DNA from: an uncultured Chlorobiaceae bacterium
GTDB lineage: Bacteria; Bacteroidota; Chlorobiia; Chlorobiales; Chlorobiaceae
Direction of reading: 5' to 3'
Length of the DNA stretch: 64,000 bases
Assembly: GCA_903994365.1 (NCBI GenBank)
Contig: CAJEXL010000001.1
Span: 39,419-103,418, forward strand
Below are positions 9,413-19,399 of this stretch, piece by piece (the first letter of the stretch is position 1; every line of letters begins with the position of its first letter). The translations under genes were made by a program, and so were the position numbers. Under the pieces are notes generated by a model. The model searched no databases and was not told the origin of the DNA. It saw only the letters and a list, made by a program, of their open reading frames with translations.

Positions 9413-11551
9413 ATGAATGAGAAGAATGAGATACGCATCGCGCTTGCCGGTAATCCGAACTGCGGGAAGACCTCTCTTTTCAATGCTCTCACCGGCGCTC
9501 ATCAGAAAGTTGGGAATTTTTCGGGTGTCACCGTTGAAAAGCATGAAGGCTATCTCGACTACAAGGGGTATAGAATCACAATCGTTGACCTTCCAGGCAT
9601 CTACTCGCTTACTCCATATTCGCCTGAGGAGATTGTCACTCGCGAATATCTTATCAAAGAGCCGCCGGATGTTGTGGTCAACGTTCTCGAAGGGCCAAAC
9701 CTTGAGCGCAACCTGCTGCTGACCACACAGCTCATGGAGCTGGAGGTTGATTTTCTCGTTGCCCTCAATATGATCGATGAAGTTGAGGAGAAAGGGATCG
9801 TCATTGAGATAAAGCAGTTGCAGCAACTGCTCGGCTGTCATATTATTCCAACATCGGCAAAAAAAAGTATCGGACTGGATGCACTGCTTGACCATGTCAT
9901 CAGGGTTGCACGCAAGGATATAACGATTCGCAAAAACAAGCTCTTTTTCCGCCCCGGGCTCGAAGCATCGGTTGAAAAAATTACAGCATTACTCAAACAT
10001 CAAAAGGAGCTGAACGGCTTCAACTCGCGATGGCTGGCCATCAAGCTGCTGGAAAATGACCGGGAAGTCTATCAGGAGGTTCAACGCCATCCCGTCTGGC
10101 TCAAGGTTGAACTGGCTCTTCAGGAGGCGCTCAAAGAGGCTGAACGGATGCACGATTCGGAACCGGAGATTCTCATTACCGAAGATCGTCACGCATTCAT
10201 TCGTGGAGCAATGCAGGAGTGCGTTCACCAGCCCGATGGGGTAAAAGCCACACCAACCGATTATATCGACATGGTGGTGCTCAACAGGCTCCTTGGCCTG
10301 CCAATCTTTTTACTGGTGGTCTGGTCGATATTTCAACTGACCTTCACCCTTGGCGCCCCAATAATGGGATGGCTGGAGCTTCTTTTCGGCTTCATCGGTT
10401 CAACCATAGAGCCGATGCTGCCCAATGAGACACTCCGCTCCATTGTCATTGACGGCATTATCGCTGGTGTGGGAGGTGTTCTGGTCTTTCTTCCCAATAT
10501 TATACTGCTCTTTATCGGGCTCTCTTTTCTGGAGGCATCAGGCTATATGGCCCGTGCCGCCTTTGTGATTGACCGCGTGATGCACCGCTTCGGCCTGCAC
10601 GGCAAATCCTTTATCCCCATGGTCACGGGCTTCGGCTGTTCAATTCCGGCCATTATGGCATCACGAACCCTGAAAAGCCGCACCGACCGGCTTGTCACCA
10701 TCATGATCATCCCTTTCATGAGTTGCGGGGCAAAATTGCCGGTCTATATGCTTCTGACGGCAGCCTTTTTTGCGCCTGAGGTGGCCGCAAACGTCATGTT
10801 CGGCATTTATCTGCTCGGTATTGTCGTGGGTCTCTGGACAGCATTGATCCTGAAAAAAACGGTGATGAAGAGCGACTCCGAGCCCTTTGTGATGGAGCTG
10901 CCTCCCTATCGCTGGCCAACACTGGCATCAGTATTGTTTCAGGCAAAGATAAAGGCGCTGATGTATCTGAAAAAAGCGGGAACGCTCATTCTTGGCGCTG
11001 TCATCATTATATGGGCGGTCAGCAACTATCCGCATAACAGCGCTCTTGATGCAACATACACGGCAGAGAACAAACGGATTGCGGAGAGTGGCATGAGCGA
11101 AGCCAACAAGAAAGCATTGAGAAAATCGCTTGAACTGCGCATCAAATCGGAACAACTGGAGTACTCTCTGGCTGGACGTACCGGCAAAGTGCTTGAACCG
11201 CTTATCAGACCACTTGGCTTCGACTGGAAAATCGGTATCGCCCTTGTTACCGGGCTTGCAGCAAAAGAGGTTGTTGTCTCGACCCTTGGCACCATCTACT
11301 CCATCGGGCAGAGTAACGACACACCGGCAGAGCTGAAATCAATTCTCCGGCACGACCCCTCATTCAGCCGCGCAACCGCACTCAGTTTGATGGTCTTTGT
11401 GCTGCTCTACATCCCTTGCGTAGCAGCAATTGGGGTGATGAAAAAAGAGATTGGCAAGTGGAGGCCAGTAGTGCTCTACTCGGTTTACTCACTCTCGGTG
11501 GCGTGGATACTCTCGTTCGTCGTCTATAGGCTTGCGCTGTTTATGTTGTAG
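9413..11551 (+). CDS. feoB: Ferrous iron transport protein B
   Basis: A 712-residue Fe(II) permease of the inner membrane. The N-terminal G domain has G1 GNPNCGKTSLFNALTG (about residues 11-26), the NFSGVTVEK switch region, G3 DLPGIYSL and G4 NMID. A helical guanine-dissociation-inhibitor-like spacer follows. The C-terminal half is the polytopic FeoB transporter with the conserved FGCSIPAIMA and FMSCGAKLPVY segments that hold the proposed metal-path cysteines, plus a Gate-type GLAAKEVVVSTLGT. The length is normal and the reading frame intact. It forms an operon with feoA; no feoC is visible downstream. Confidence 0.96.
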   Translation: MNEKNEIRIALAGNPNCGKTSLFNALTGAHQKVGNFSGVTVEKHEGYLDYKGYRITIVDLPGIYSLTPYSPEEIVTREYLIKEPPDVVVNVLEGPNLERNLLLTTQLMELEVDFLVALNMIDEVEEKGIVIEIKQLQQLLGCHIIPTSAKKSIGLDALLDHVIRVARKDITIRKNKLFFRPGLEASVEKITALLKHQKELNGFNSRWLAIKLLENDREVYQEVQRHPVWLKVELALQEALKEAERMHDSEPEILITEDRHAFIRGAMQECVHQPDGVKATPTDYIDMVVLNRLLGLPIFLLVVWSIFQLTFTLGAPIMGWLELLFGFIGSTIEPMLPNETLRSIVIDGIIAGVGGVLVFLPNIILLFIGLSFLEASGYMARAAFVIDRVMHRFGLHGKSFIPMVTGFGCSIPAIMASRTLKSRTDRLVTIMIIPFMSCGAKLPVYMLLTAAFFAPEVAANVMFGIYLLGIVVGLWTALILKKTVMKSDSEPFVMELPPYRWPTLASVLFQAKIKALMYLKKAGTLILGAVIIIWAVSNYPHNSALDATYTAENKRIAESGMSEANKKALRKSLELRIKSEQLEYSLAGRTGKVLEPLIRPLGFDWKIGIALVTGLAAKEVVVSTLGTIYSIGQSNDTPAELKSILRHDPSFSRATALSLMVFVLLYIPCVAAIGVMKKEIGKWRPVVLYSVYSLSVAWILSFVVYRLALFML

Positions 11552-11670
11552 GGAGATGTCATGATAACCTCGAAACGAGAAAATCTGCACGATCACCATT
11601 GATCAAGAAAATGACGCAAGGAATGCAAAGCAGAGTGGCTCCACATTCCCGCGAAGTGAGCGGTAACTGA

Positions 11671-14600
11671 TTACAGGAGTACCCATGCAAGAGGAGCTAA
11701 ACCACCAATACCCAAAAGTACGGTTGGTGTGGAATCACCATTTCCATCACTTTCAGCATAAGGATCGGCTACGGTAAACAGATCATAATCAGTACTGCCG
11801 ATGAAATGATCTCCAAAAAGATTATCAATCGAACTTTGGGCAAACGTGACATAATAATGGGTATTATGATCCAGGTTGTTCGTGGGGTTAACGGTGAGCA
11901 CATTGCCTGATAGAGAGAGATTACCGTTGTGCAGAGGATCGTAACTTTCAACAACAGGCCCTGTTGCCGAATCGCGGTGAATCTCAATCAGGCCGGTTCC
12001 GCCCTGGATAGCATCCGAGAAGGTGAAATGCAGATCGCTGTCAACCGGTACGTTAGTTGCCCCATCAAGCGGAGAAAAATTGGTAATGGTTGGTGGATGA
12101 ATGACACCGACCTGAGAGATTGCTGCACTTACTGCACTGTCAATATTTCCACTATCAAGAGTAAGGGAGGCGCTGCTGTTGTTTTGTATCGCCTGTGAAG
12201 CCTGGGTTGCCAGCGTCTCCTGCGCCACAATCTGGGCTGCCACCATATTGGTTATGCTGCTAAAGAGATCACTGCCACTTGAGGCCGTTCCTATTTTGCT
12301 GTTAATCAGAGCAGTAGCATCAGCAATGGCTGTTTTTTGAGCATTCAGTGCCGTTGTATCGCTGACTACCGTTTGAGCTGCTGATGTCATGGCATTTGCA
12401 ATAACAGCGCTATTATCGAGATTGACAGCTCCTGTTCCAGCATCAGCAAGCAATGAGGCAGCAATACGTGTTGTCATATCGCTCATGTTGGCGTTGGTAG
12501 CGCCTGCGCCATGTGCTGCACTGATGGCAATATCCATGATGTTGGCAATCTGGATCGCCTTGCATTGTATCGCCAATGCCTGAGCTTGATCCCCGCTGCT
12601 CGCTCCTGATGCCGAGAGAATTGCAAGAGGATCATAGGTTGCCAGGTCAAGCGCAATATCAAGGCCAAGTGCTTTATTGACGCTTGTCGCATCACCACCG
12701 GCAGCCACAAGCAGTGTGGTTAGCGGATTGATAACCGTTGAGCCTGACGGGGCTGAAAAAGTACCGGTAAAGGGCAAACCTGTGGAAATATCGGTTGATC
12801 CGCCTGCCGGATTAGCAGCAATACGCAGTGTTCCATTATCAGGCAAACTGGAAAACTGGCCGGTACTGTCAGTTTGCGTCCATGCTTCACCCTCTCCGCT
12901 ATCCCAGAGACCATTGCTGTTTGTATCTGCCCAATCACGTACACCGTTGTTGTTGCTGTCAACCCATACAAGGGTATGGGCGAGATAACCATCTTGAGCT
13001 ATACCTACTTGTCCATTAGTTATCTGAACCATTGTGCTGCCAGTCGTGCTTAATGCTCCGCTGCGGTCGCCATCGTTAAACGTCCAGTCAATCTGTACGG
13101 AAGAGGGTGGGGCATCACTTGCATTTTCATAAGCAAGTGATTGCATGGCGTGATTCACCAACGCTTGTGTCGCGTTGTTGTTAAAGACAAGAGTAAGCGT
13201 TCCGGCTGACCAAGTGTAGGTACCAATATCTGTGCCGTCCACGGTAACGATGCCACCTGTGCCACTTGCAGCAGCAACAATACCCGGGCCAGAAAAACGG
13301 TCGTCAGCACTTGCACCACCATGCCTTGCAAGCGTCAGAGAGGCACCAGCATAATTATTTGATGCGGCAAGTTCAGCATCAAAAATTTGTACATCGTTAT
13401 CGAGCACAACAGCGTTGCCATGCTTTATATAGGTTGGTGCACCATTAAGCGTGTTAAAACCATTAAACGTTGTATCAAGGGAGCCATCGCTGTTATAGCG
13501 AGCTACGGCAAAATCACCACCGCTTGAACCCGTGACAAGAATCTTGCCATCAGCTTGCATGGTTACATTGTTGCAGCTATCATCGCTGCCACCAAAGTTA
13601 GTGGTATCTCTACCATCGTAGCTGAAGGATGTATCAAGTAAACCATCACTGTTATAACGAGCCAAGGCAAAATCACCATCGCTCGAACCGGCGACAAGAA
13701 TCTTGCCGTCAAGCTGCACGGTTACACTGCTGCCATGATCATCACTGCCAGCAAAATCAGTGACAAGTTTACCGTCAGAGCTGAAGGATGTATCAATTGA
13801 ACCATCGCTGTTATAACGAGCCAAGGCAAAATCACCATCGCTTGAACCGGCGACAAGAATTTTGCCATCAGCTTGCACGGCTACACTGTCGACAGCAAAG
13901 TCAGTGGTCAATCTTATATCTAACGATCCATCGCTGTGAAATCGAGCCAAGAAAAAATAAATGTTGTTAGTATAAGTATAGCGATTATAACTGTAGCTCA
14001 CCCCCGTGACAAGAATCTGGCCATCAGGTTGGAGGGTTACACTTTTGCCATAATTCTGGAGACCAAAGTCGCCGATTGTCGTATCAAGAGAGCCATCACT
14101 GTTATAGCGAGCTACGGCAGAAACACCCTCGCTCGTACTTGCGACAAGAATTTTGCCGTCAGGTTGGGCGGTTACACTGGTAATCGAACCATAATTAGCA
14201 ACGGCAGTGGCAAGTTTACCATTGGAACCGAATGTCGCATCAAGAGAGCCATCGCTGTTATAGCGAGATACGGCAAGATCTATATTATAGACACTATCGT
14301 TATGAAAGTGCTGCCCCGCGAGAAGAATCTTTCCGTCAGGTTGCACGGTTACACTGTAACCATAATCAACGCCACCGAAGTCAGTGGCAAGTTTACCATT
14401 GGAGCCGAATGTTGTATCAAGAGAGCCATCGCTGTTATAACGAGCCAAGGCAAAATCATCACCGCTTGACCCTGCAAGAAGAATCTTGCCGTCAGCTTGC
14501 ACGGCTACACTGTTGCCATCATCATTGCTACCAAAGTCAGTGGTAACTTTGCCGTTACAGGGTATAAAGGTGGGCGCATCGTTAACAGAAGCTACGTTTA

Positions 14601-17600
14601 CTATGGCAGGTGTTGTGGTTATTGATTCTTCGCCATCGTTATGGTGCGCAACAACGGTAAATGCATCAAGCATGCCATTGGCATTATGGTTTGGTCTCCA
14701 CCATGCATAGTGAGTTGCATCAATGGTATGGTTAGTCGCGGCATCCCACGCTGTCGCTGTTGAAGCATCACGACCAATGGTTAGTGCGCCACTGTTGATC
14801 GTTTTTACTGTAAAACTTTCAACAGCGCCATCCACCTCAGAACCATTACGGTATGCAAACAGATCAGAAAAAGAAATTTTTACCGGTCGATCTTCTTCTG
14901 TTGTTGCAACAGGATCGGTAACAATGGTCACAAGAGTGCTGCCTATCGTGCTTAATGCTCCGCTGCTGTCGCCATCGTTAAACGTCCAGTCAATCTGTAC
15001 GGAAGAGGGGGGGGCGTCACTTGCATTTTCGTAAACAAGCGACTGCATTGCGTGATTCACCAACGCTTGTGTTGCATTATTGTTAAAGACAAGAGCAAGC
15101 GTTCCTGCTGACCATGTGCAGGTGGCAATATTTATGCTGTCAATGGTAACGTCGCCACTCGCAGCAGCCGCGACAATTCCAGCGTCAGAAAAGAGGTCAT
15201 CAGCATTTGCACCACTATGTCTTGCAAGCGTCAGAGAAGCTCCGGCGTAATTATTTGATGCAGAAAGTTCAGCATCAAATAATTTTACATCGCGATCAAG
15301 CACTACGGCACGACCATTCTTTAGATATGTTGGTGCACCATTAAGTGTGTTAAAAGCATTAAATCTTGTATCAAGGGAGCCATCGCTGTTATAGCGAGCT
15401 ACGGCAAAATTAGAATTAATACCTTGAGCGCTTGTCCCTGCGACAAGAATCTTGCCGTCTGGTTGTACGGCTATACTGTTGCCAAAGTCAGTGGCAAGTT
15501 TACCATCGTAGTTGAAGGATGTATCAAGAGAGCCATTGCTGTTATACCGAGCTACGGGAAAATCAGAATTAATAACCTGAGCGCTCGTATCTGCGACAAG
15601 AATCTTGCCGTCAGTTTGTACGGTGACATTACCGCCAAAGTCAGTGGTAAGTTTACCATCGTAGTCGAAAGATGTGTCAAGAGAGCCATCACTGTTATAG
15701 CGAGCTAAAACAAAAGCAGAATAACTGTGACCTGATGACGAGCCCATCGATGTATTCCCCCCGACAAGAATCTTGCCATCAGGTTGTATGGCTACAATGT
15801 AGGCATAATCAACAAGACCAAAATCAGTGGTAAGTTTACCATCGTAGCCGAAAGATGTATCAAGAGAGCCATCGCTTCTATAGCGAGCCAAGGCAAAATC
15901 TGGTAGAAAATCATAGCTCCTCCCTGCGACAAGAATCTTGCCATCAGCTTGAACCGTTACATTATTGCCATGATCACCGCCACCAAAGTCAATGGTAAGT
16001 TTACCATCGTATCCGAAGGATGTATCAAGGGTTCCATCGCTCTTATAGCGAGCTAATGTAAAATTATCATTGGAACCCACGACAAGAATTTTTCCATCAG
16101 GTTGCAAGGCGATACTGTGGCCATAATCATATTCCCCCAAGTCAGTGGCAAGTTTACCGTCGTAGTCGAAGGATGTATCAAGAGAGCCATCGCTGTTATA
16201 GCGAGCTAAAACAAAATTTCCATTGCCCAAGCCAGCGAGAAGAATCTTGCTGTCAGGTTGTACGGTGATACTGGAGCTATAATCACTGCCGCCAAAGTCA
16301 GTGGTAACTATGCCGTCGGAGCCGAATGTGGTATCAAGCGATCCATCGCTGTTATAGCGAACTGCGGCAAAATCTCCATCGCTCGAACCAGCAAGAAGAA
16401 TCTTGCCGTCAGCTTGCACGGTTACACTGTTGCCATAATCACTGCTGCCAAAGTCAGTGGTCACTTTACCGTCACTGTTTATAAAGGTGGGGGCATCGTT
16501 TTCAGAGGATACAGTAACAGTAACGGGTATTGCTATTATTGATTCCGCGCCATCGTTATCGTATGCAACGACCTCAAAGGTGACGAATGTTCCATTGGCG
16601 TTACTTTCCGGAGTCCACCATGCGTCATGAGTCGCATCAATGGCATTGTTTATCGCTGCAACCCATACCGTAGCTGTTGAAGCATCACTACCAATGGTTA
16701 GTGTGCCACTGGTAATTCCTTTTACTGTAAAGCTTTCAACGGTACCATCGACATCAGTCGCATTGCTGTGTGCCAACAAATCAGAGAAGGAGATTTTTAC
16801 TGCATGATCTTCGGCTGTTGTTGCAACAGGATAGGTAAAGTCGGTGAATGTTGGAAGCTTGTCAATGGCGACAAGAGTGCTACCAATAGTGCTTAATGCA
16901 CCGCGACTATCACCATCGTTAAACGTCCAGTCAATCAGTACGGAAGAGGGTGGTGCGTCACTTGCATATTCATAAGCAAGTGATTGCATGGTGTGATTCA
17001 CCAACGCTTGTGTAGCGTTATTGTTGAAGGAGAGGGTAAGCGTTCCTGCCGTCCACGTGTAGATACCAATATCGGTGTCGTCAATGGTCACGACGCCACT
17101 TGCAACAGCAGCTACAATACCAGCGCCGGAAAAGAGGTCATTGGCATTTGTGCCATCATGCCTTGCAAGCCTCAGAGAGGCACCGGCATAATTATTTGAT
17201 GCGGCAAGTTCAGCATCAAAAATCTGACCGATGTTATCGAGCACTACAGCGCTTCCATGTTCTATGTACGTTGGTGCACCATGACGCGTGTTACAGGTAT
17301 GAAACGTTGTATCGAGAGAGCCATCACTGTTGTAGCGAGCTAAAGCAAAATCATCACCGCTCAAACCAGCGACAAGAATCCTGCCGTCAGATAGCAATGC
17401 CAGACTGTAGCAACCATCCCACCCACCACCAAAGTCAGTGGTAACCTTACCATCAGAGCCGAATGTTGAATCAAGCGCCCCATTGCTGTTGTAACGAGCT
17501 ACGTCAAAATCTCCATTGCCAAAACCGGTTAAACCGGCGACAAGTATCTTGCCATCAGGTTGCACTGTTACACTGTAGCCAGAATCATAACCCCCAAAGT

Positions 17601-18924
17601 CAGTGGTAAGTTTACCATCGGAGCTTAATGTTGTATCAAGTGAGCCATCACTGTTATAGCGAGCTAAAGCAAAATCACTATTGCTCGAACCGGTGACAAG
17701 AATCTTGCCGTCAGGTTGTACGGTTACACTGTAGCCAAAATCATAGTCACCAAAGTCAGTGGTAAGTTTACCATCGTCGTTGAAGGAAGTATCAAGTGAG
17801 CCATCGGTGTTATAGCGAGCCAAGGCAAAATCACAAGAGCTCGTTCCAGCGAGAAGAATCTTGCCATCAGGTTGCAAGACGACACTGTAGCCATAATCAG
17901 AGCCCCCAAAGTCAGTGGTAAATTTACCATAGGAGCTGAATGTTGTATCAAGAGAGCCATCACTGCTATATCGAGCTAAAGCAAAATCACCATCGCTTGA
18001 ACCAGCGAGAAGAATCTTGCCGTCAGATTGCACGGTTACGCTGTAGCCATAATCCTCCAAACTGCCAAAGTCAGTGGTAACTCTACCGTTGAAGCCGAAT
18101 GAGGTATCAAGCGACCCATTGGGGTTATAGCGTACTACGGCAAAATTGCCATTGCTCGAACCGGCGAGAAGAATCTTGCCATCAGGTTGCAAGGCGACAC
18201 TGTTGCCAAAATCACTCCCACCAAAGTCAGTGGTAAGTTTACCATCGGAGCTTAATGTTGTATCAAGCGATCCCTCGCTGTTATAGCGAGCTAAGGCAAA
18301 ATCATCTCCACTCGAACCGGCGAGAAGAATCTTGCCATCAGATTGTACGGTTACACTGCGAGCGTCATCAAAGCCACCAAAGTCAGTGGTCACTTTACCG
18401 TTACCACTTATAAAAGTGGGAGCTGTATTTCCCAATACTCCATTAAACCCTGTCATTGGCAGCACAATGTTCTCAATAGTGCCGTTATGCACCTCTAACG
18501 TCCAATCGCCCCCTTTTGTTGCTGAACCGGTCAGATCATCTGATGCAGCAACATCTGCACCAGTTATATGCGCGAGTGCCGCAATAAACGCATGCCCGTC
18601 ATCACCTTCGCCAACGTTGCAGCCGTAGAGCAGCAGATCACCGTCGGTTGTTAACGCTTTTCCAAGGGTTGCCAGTTGATCGGCATACTGGCTCAGGGAG
18701 TTATGATCAAGCACAGTATCTCCGATAGTGATAGAACCGGGTGCTCCATGCGATATAATCTGAATGGAATCATACCCATTTTGTCCTGCAAGAGCATCTA
18801 CCATTTGCTCAATACCATCCCGATGCTTATCAAGAATCCGATACTCGATAGCTGATGAGCGGGTTAACATCAAATATTCGTTATCGGGGATGTGACTATC
18901 AATAAAAACTATCGTGTTTGCCAT
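11671..18924 (-). CDS. Giant DUF4347 / delta-60-repeat protein (2417 aa)
   Basis: A very large, probably secreted or surface protein. The start is set at the ATG at 18924 (MANTIVFIDSH) because AAGGAA lies just before it; an upstream in-frame ATG at 18954 lacks this. Approximate order: DUF4347 (residues 5-155, with IQIISHGAPGSI and LLLYGCNVGEG). Array 1 of seven delta-60-type repeats covers 175-540, with a cadherin-like linker at 545-812. Array 2 of seven covers 813-1190, linker 1191-1455. Array 3 of seven covers 1455-1823, and a half linker runs to about 1964. Next is a WVDSNNNGVRDWADTNSNG calcium-site-like segment, an alanine-rich region, and an SbsA-type Ig domain (2276-2392). The repeat core is DFALARYNSDGSLDTTF plus SVTVQPDGKILLAGSS. 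It ends in a short hydrophobic tail (VLLGIGGLAPLAWVLL) with no RTX repeats and no basic anchor, so the export route is unclear. The next upstream gene is another giant. Confidence 0.85.
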   Translation of the reverse strand: MANTIVFIDSHIPDNEYLMLTRSSAIEYRILDKHRDGIEQMVDALAGQNGYDSIQIISHGAPGSITIGDTVLDHNSLSQYADQLATLGKALTTDGDLLLYGCNVGEGDDGHAFIAALAHITGADVAASDDLTGSATKGGDWTLEVHNGTIENIVLPMTGFNGVLGNTAPTFISGNGKVTTDFGGFDDARSVTVQSDGKILLAGSSGDDFALARYNSEGSLDTTLSSDGKLTTDFGGSDFGNSVALQPDGKILLAGSSNGNFAVVRYNPNGSLDTSFGFNGRVTTDFGSLEDYGYSVTVQSDGKILLAGSSDGDFALARYSSDGSLDTTFSSYGKFTTDFGGSDYGYSVVLQPDGKILLAGTSSCDFALARYNTDGSLDTSFNDDGKLTTDFGDYDFGYSVTVQPDGKILVTGSSNSDFALARYNSDGSLDTTLSSDGKLTTDFGGYDSGYSVTVQPDGKILVAGLTGFGNGDFDVARYNSNGALDSTFGSDGKVTTDFGGGWDGCYSLALLSDGRILVAGLSGDDFALARYNSDGSLDTTFHTCNTRHGAPTYIEHGSAVVLDNIGQIFDAELAASNNYAGASLRLARHDGTNANDLFSGAGIVAAVASGVVTIDDTDIGIYTWTAGTLTLSFNNNATQALVNHTMQSLAYEYASDAPPSSVLIDWTFNDGDSRGALSTIGSTLVAIDKLPTFTDFTYPVATTAEDHAVKISFSDLLAHSNATDVDGTVESFTVKGITSGTLTIGSDASTATVWVAAINNAIDATHDAWWTPESNANGTFVTFEVVAYDNDGAESIIAIPVTVTVSSENDAPTFINSDGKVTTDFGSSDYGNSVTVQADGKILLAGSSDGDFAAVRYNSDGSLDTTFGSDGIVTTDFGGSDYSSSITVQPDSKILLAGLGNGNFVLARYNSDGSLDTSFDYDGKLATDLGEYDYGHSIALQPDGKILVVGSNDNFTLARYKSDGTLDTSFGYDGKLTIDFGGGDHGNNVTVQADGKILVAGRSYDFLPDFALARYRSDGSLDTSFGYDGKLTTDFGLVDYAYIVAIQPDGKILVGGNTSMGSSSGHSYSAFVLARYNSDGSLDTSFDYDGKLTTDFGGNVTVQTDGKILVADTSAQVINSDFPVARYNSNGSLDTSFNYDGKLATDFGNSIAVQPDGKILVAGTSAQGINSNFAVARYNSDGSLDTRFNAFNTLNGAPTYLKNGRAVVLDRDVKLFDAELSASNNYAGASLTLARHSGANADDLFSDAGIVAAAASGDVTIDSINIATCTWSAGTLALVFNNNATQALVNHAMQSLVYENASDAPPSSVQIDWTFNDGDSSGALSTIGSTLVTIVTDPVATTEEDRPVKISFSDLFAYRNGSEVDGAVESFTVKTINSGALTIGRDASTATAWDAATNHTIDATHYAWWRPNHNANGMLDAFTVVAHHNDGEESITTTPAIVNVASVNDAPTFIPCNGKVTTDFGSNDDGNSVAVQADGKILLAGSSGDDFALARYNSDGSLDTTFGSNGKLATDFGGVDYGYSVTVQPDGKILLAGQHFHNDSVYNIDLAVSRYNSDGSLDATFGSNGKLATAVANYGSITSVTAQPDGKILVASTSEGVSAVARYNSDGSLDTTIGDFGLQNYGKSVTLQPDGQILVTGVSYSYNRYTYTNNIYFFLARFHSDGSLDIRLTTDFAVDSVAVQADGKILVAGSSDGDFALARYNSDGSIDTSFSSDGKLVTDFAGSDDHGSSVTVQLDGKILVAGSSDGDFALARYNSDGLLDTSFSYDGRDTTNFGGSDDSCNNVTMQADGKILVTGSSGGDFAVARYNSDGSLDTTFNGFNTLNGAPTYIKHGNAVVLDNDVQIFDAELAASNNYAGASLTLARHGGASADDRFSGPGIVAAASGTGGIVTVDGTDIGTYTWSAGTLTLVFNNNATQALVNHAMQSLAYENASDAPPSSVQIDWTFNDGDRSGALSTTGSTMVQITNGQVGIAQDGYLAHTLVWVDSNNNGVRDWADTNSNGLWDSGEGEAWTQTDSTGQFSSLPDNGTLRIAANPAGGSTDISTGLPFTGTFSAPSGSTVINPLTTLLVAAGGDATSVNKALGLDIALDLATYDPLAILSASGASSGDQAQALAIQCKAIQIANIMDIAISAAHGAGATNANMSDMTTRIAASLLADAGTGAVNLDNSAVIANAMTSAAQTVVSDTTALNAQKTAIADATALINSKIGTASSGSDLFSSITNMVAAQIVAQETLATQASQAIQNNSSASLTLDSGNIDSAVSAAISQVGVIHPPTITNFSPLDGATNVPVDSDLHFTFSDAIQGGTGLIEIHRDSATGPVVESYDPLHNGNLSLSGNVLTVNPTNNLDHNTHYYVTFAQSSIDNLFGDHFIGSTDYDLFTVADPYAESDGNGDSTPTVLLGIGGLAPLAWVLL
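13450..14570 (-). repeat. Delta-60 repeat array 3 (seven units)
   Basis: Seven in-frame copies of a unit of about 52-60 codons, recognised by the core (A/V)RYNSDGSLDT. One copy is diverged (ARFHSDGSLDIRL). Length varies through short insertions such as the YSYNRYTYTNN stretch. Seven repeats would fit one seven-bladed propeller, which is an inference. Confidence 0.8.
15355..16490 (-). repeat. Delta-60 repeat array 2 (seven units)
   Basis: Seven copies of the same unit with cores such as AAVRYNSDGSLDTTF, TLARYKSDGTLDTSF and PVARYNSNGSLDTSF. Neighbouring copies are similar at nucleotide level, which suggests expansion or conversion within the gene. Confidence 0.8.
17290..18415 (-). repeat. Delta-60 repeat array 1 (seven units)
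   Basis: Seven copies with the core DFALARYNSDGSLDTT or close variants (AVVRYNPNGSLDTSF, DVARYNSNGALDSTF). It directly follows the DUF4347 domain. Confidence 0.8.
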
Positions 18925-19399
18925 AATTAATTCCTTATTACAAAGGTTGAGCAACTATGAATAAAGCGACGTCGTTTTATAAATATCTCGTTCTTTTATA
19001 ATAAATTAACTCACTTCGGGCAAGAGAGAAAAGTAGGTATGGTTGCGCCATACCTACTTGCTGTGATTGTACTTGAAAAAGTTACTATTTTTACGGCAGA
19101 AGTCACAAGCCTATTTTTCGTCATCTTGAAATCAGGGCAGTTCAGAAGATTCCTCAGTCGAAAGGAGTTGCCGGAGAGTCACTTGCCGCTGCCGGAATAA
19201 CACGACCAGCAATCATTGCTGCCAAAAGTGTCGATAGAGTCACAAGAAAAAAATCGCCATTACGCGCAAATATTTTTCAATAAGGCTTTATAGGTTTTTT
19301 TGGTTCTTGTATTTCCGGGACTTTCGTTGCAGGGGACACGCCGTGGCGTGTCCCCTGCCAAAAAAAGAAACCCTGCATGTCGGGACCTTCATCGTCAAG
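18925..19399. other. Intergenic region between the two giant genes
   Basis: A 475-base region upstream of the delta-60 gene and downstream of the RTX gene. It holds the AAGGAA ribosome-binding site of the former, an AT-rich upstream stretch likely to contain its promoter, and the palindrome at 19329-19358. A short open frame on the minus strand ending near 19156 (about 38 residues, hydrophobic) could be a remnant of something, but I cannot identify it. Confidence 0.5.
19329..19358. repeat. Palindromic element A
   Basis: Two 14-base arms, GCAGGGGACACGCC and its exact complement, are separated by GT. It lies about 40 bases past the stop of the RTX gene. It is not followed by a T-run in either transcription direction, so it is not a textbook intrinsic terminator, though it may still act as an RNA hairpin. 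It is closely related to the palindrome at 28295-28326. Confidence 0.85.

Noticed and set aside
12389..18628. Many plus-strand open frames of 60-180 codons opposite the delta-60 giant
   Set aside because: They repeat with the same period as the minus-strand repeats and read as low-complexity shadow translations. The minus strand has one uninterrupted frame with recognised domains.
19329..19370. Palindrome A as an intrinsic terminator for the RTX gene
   Set aside because: On the minus strand the T-rich tract comes before the hairpin, not after it. It fits a dispersed palindrome better.
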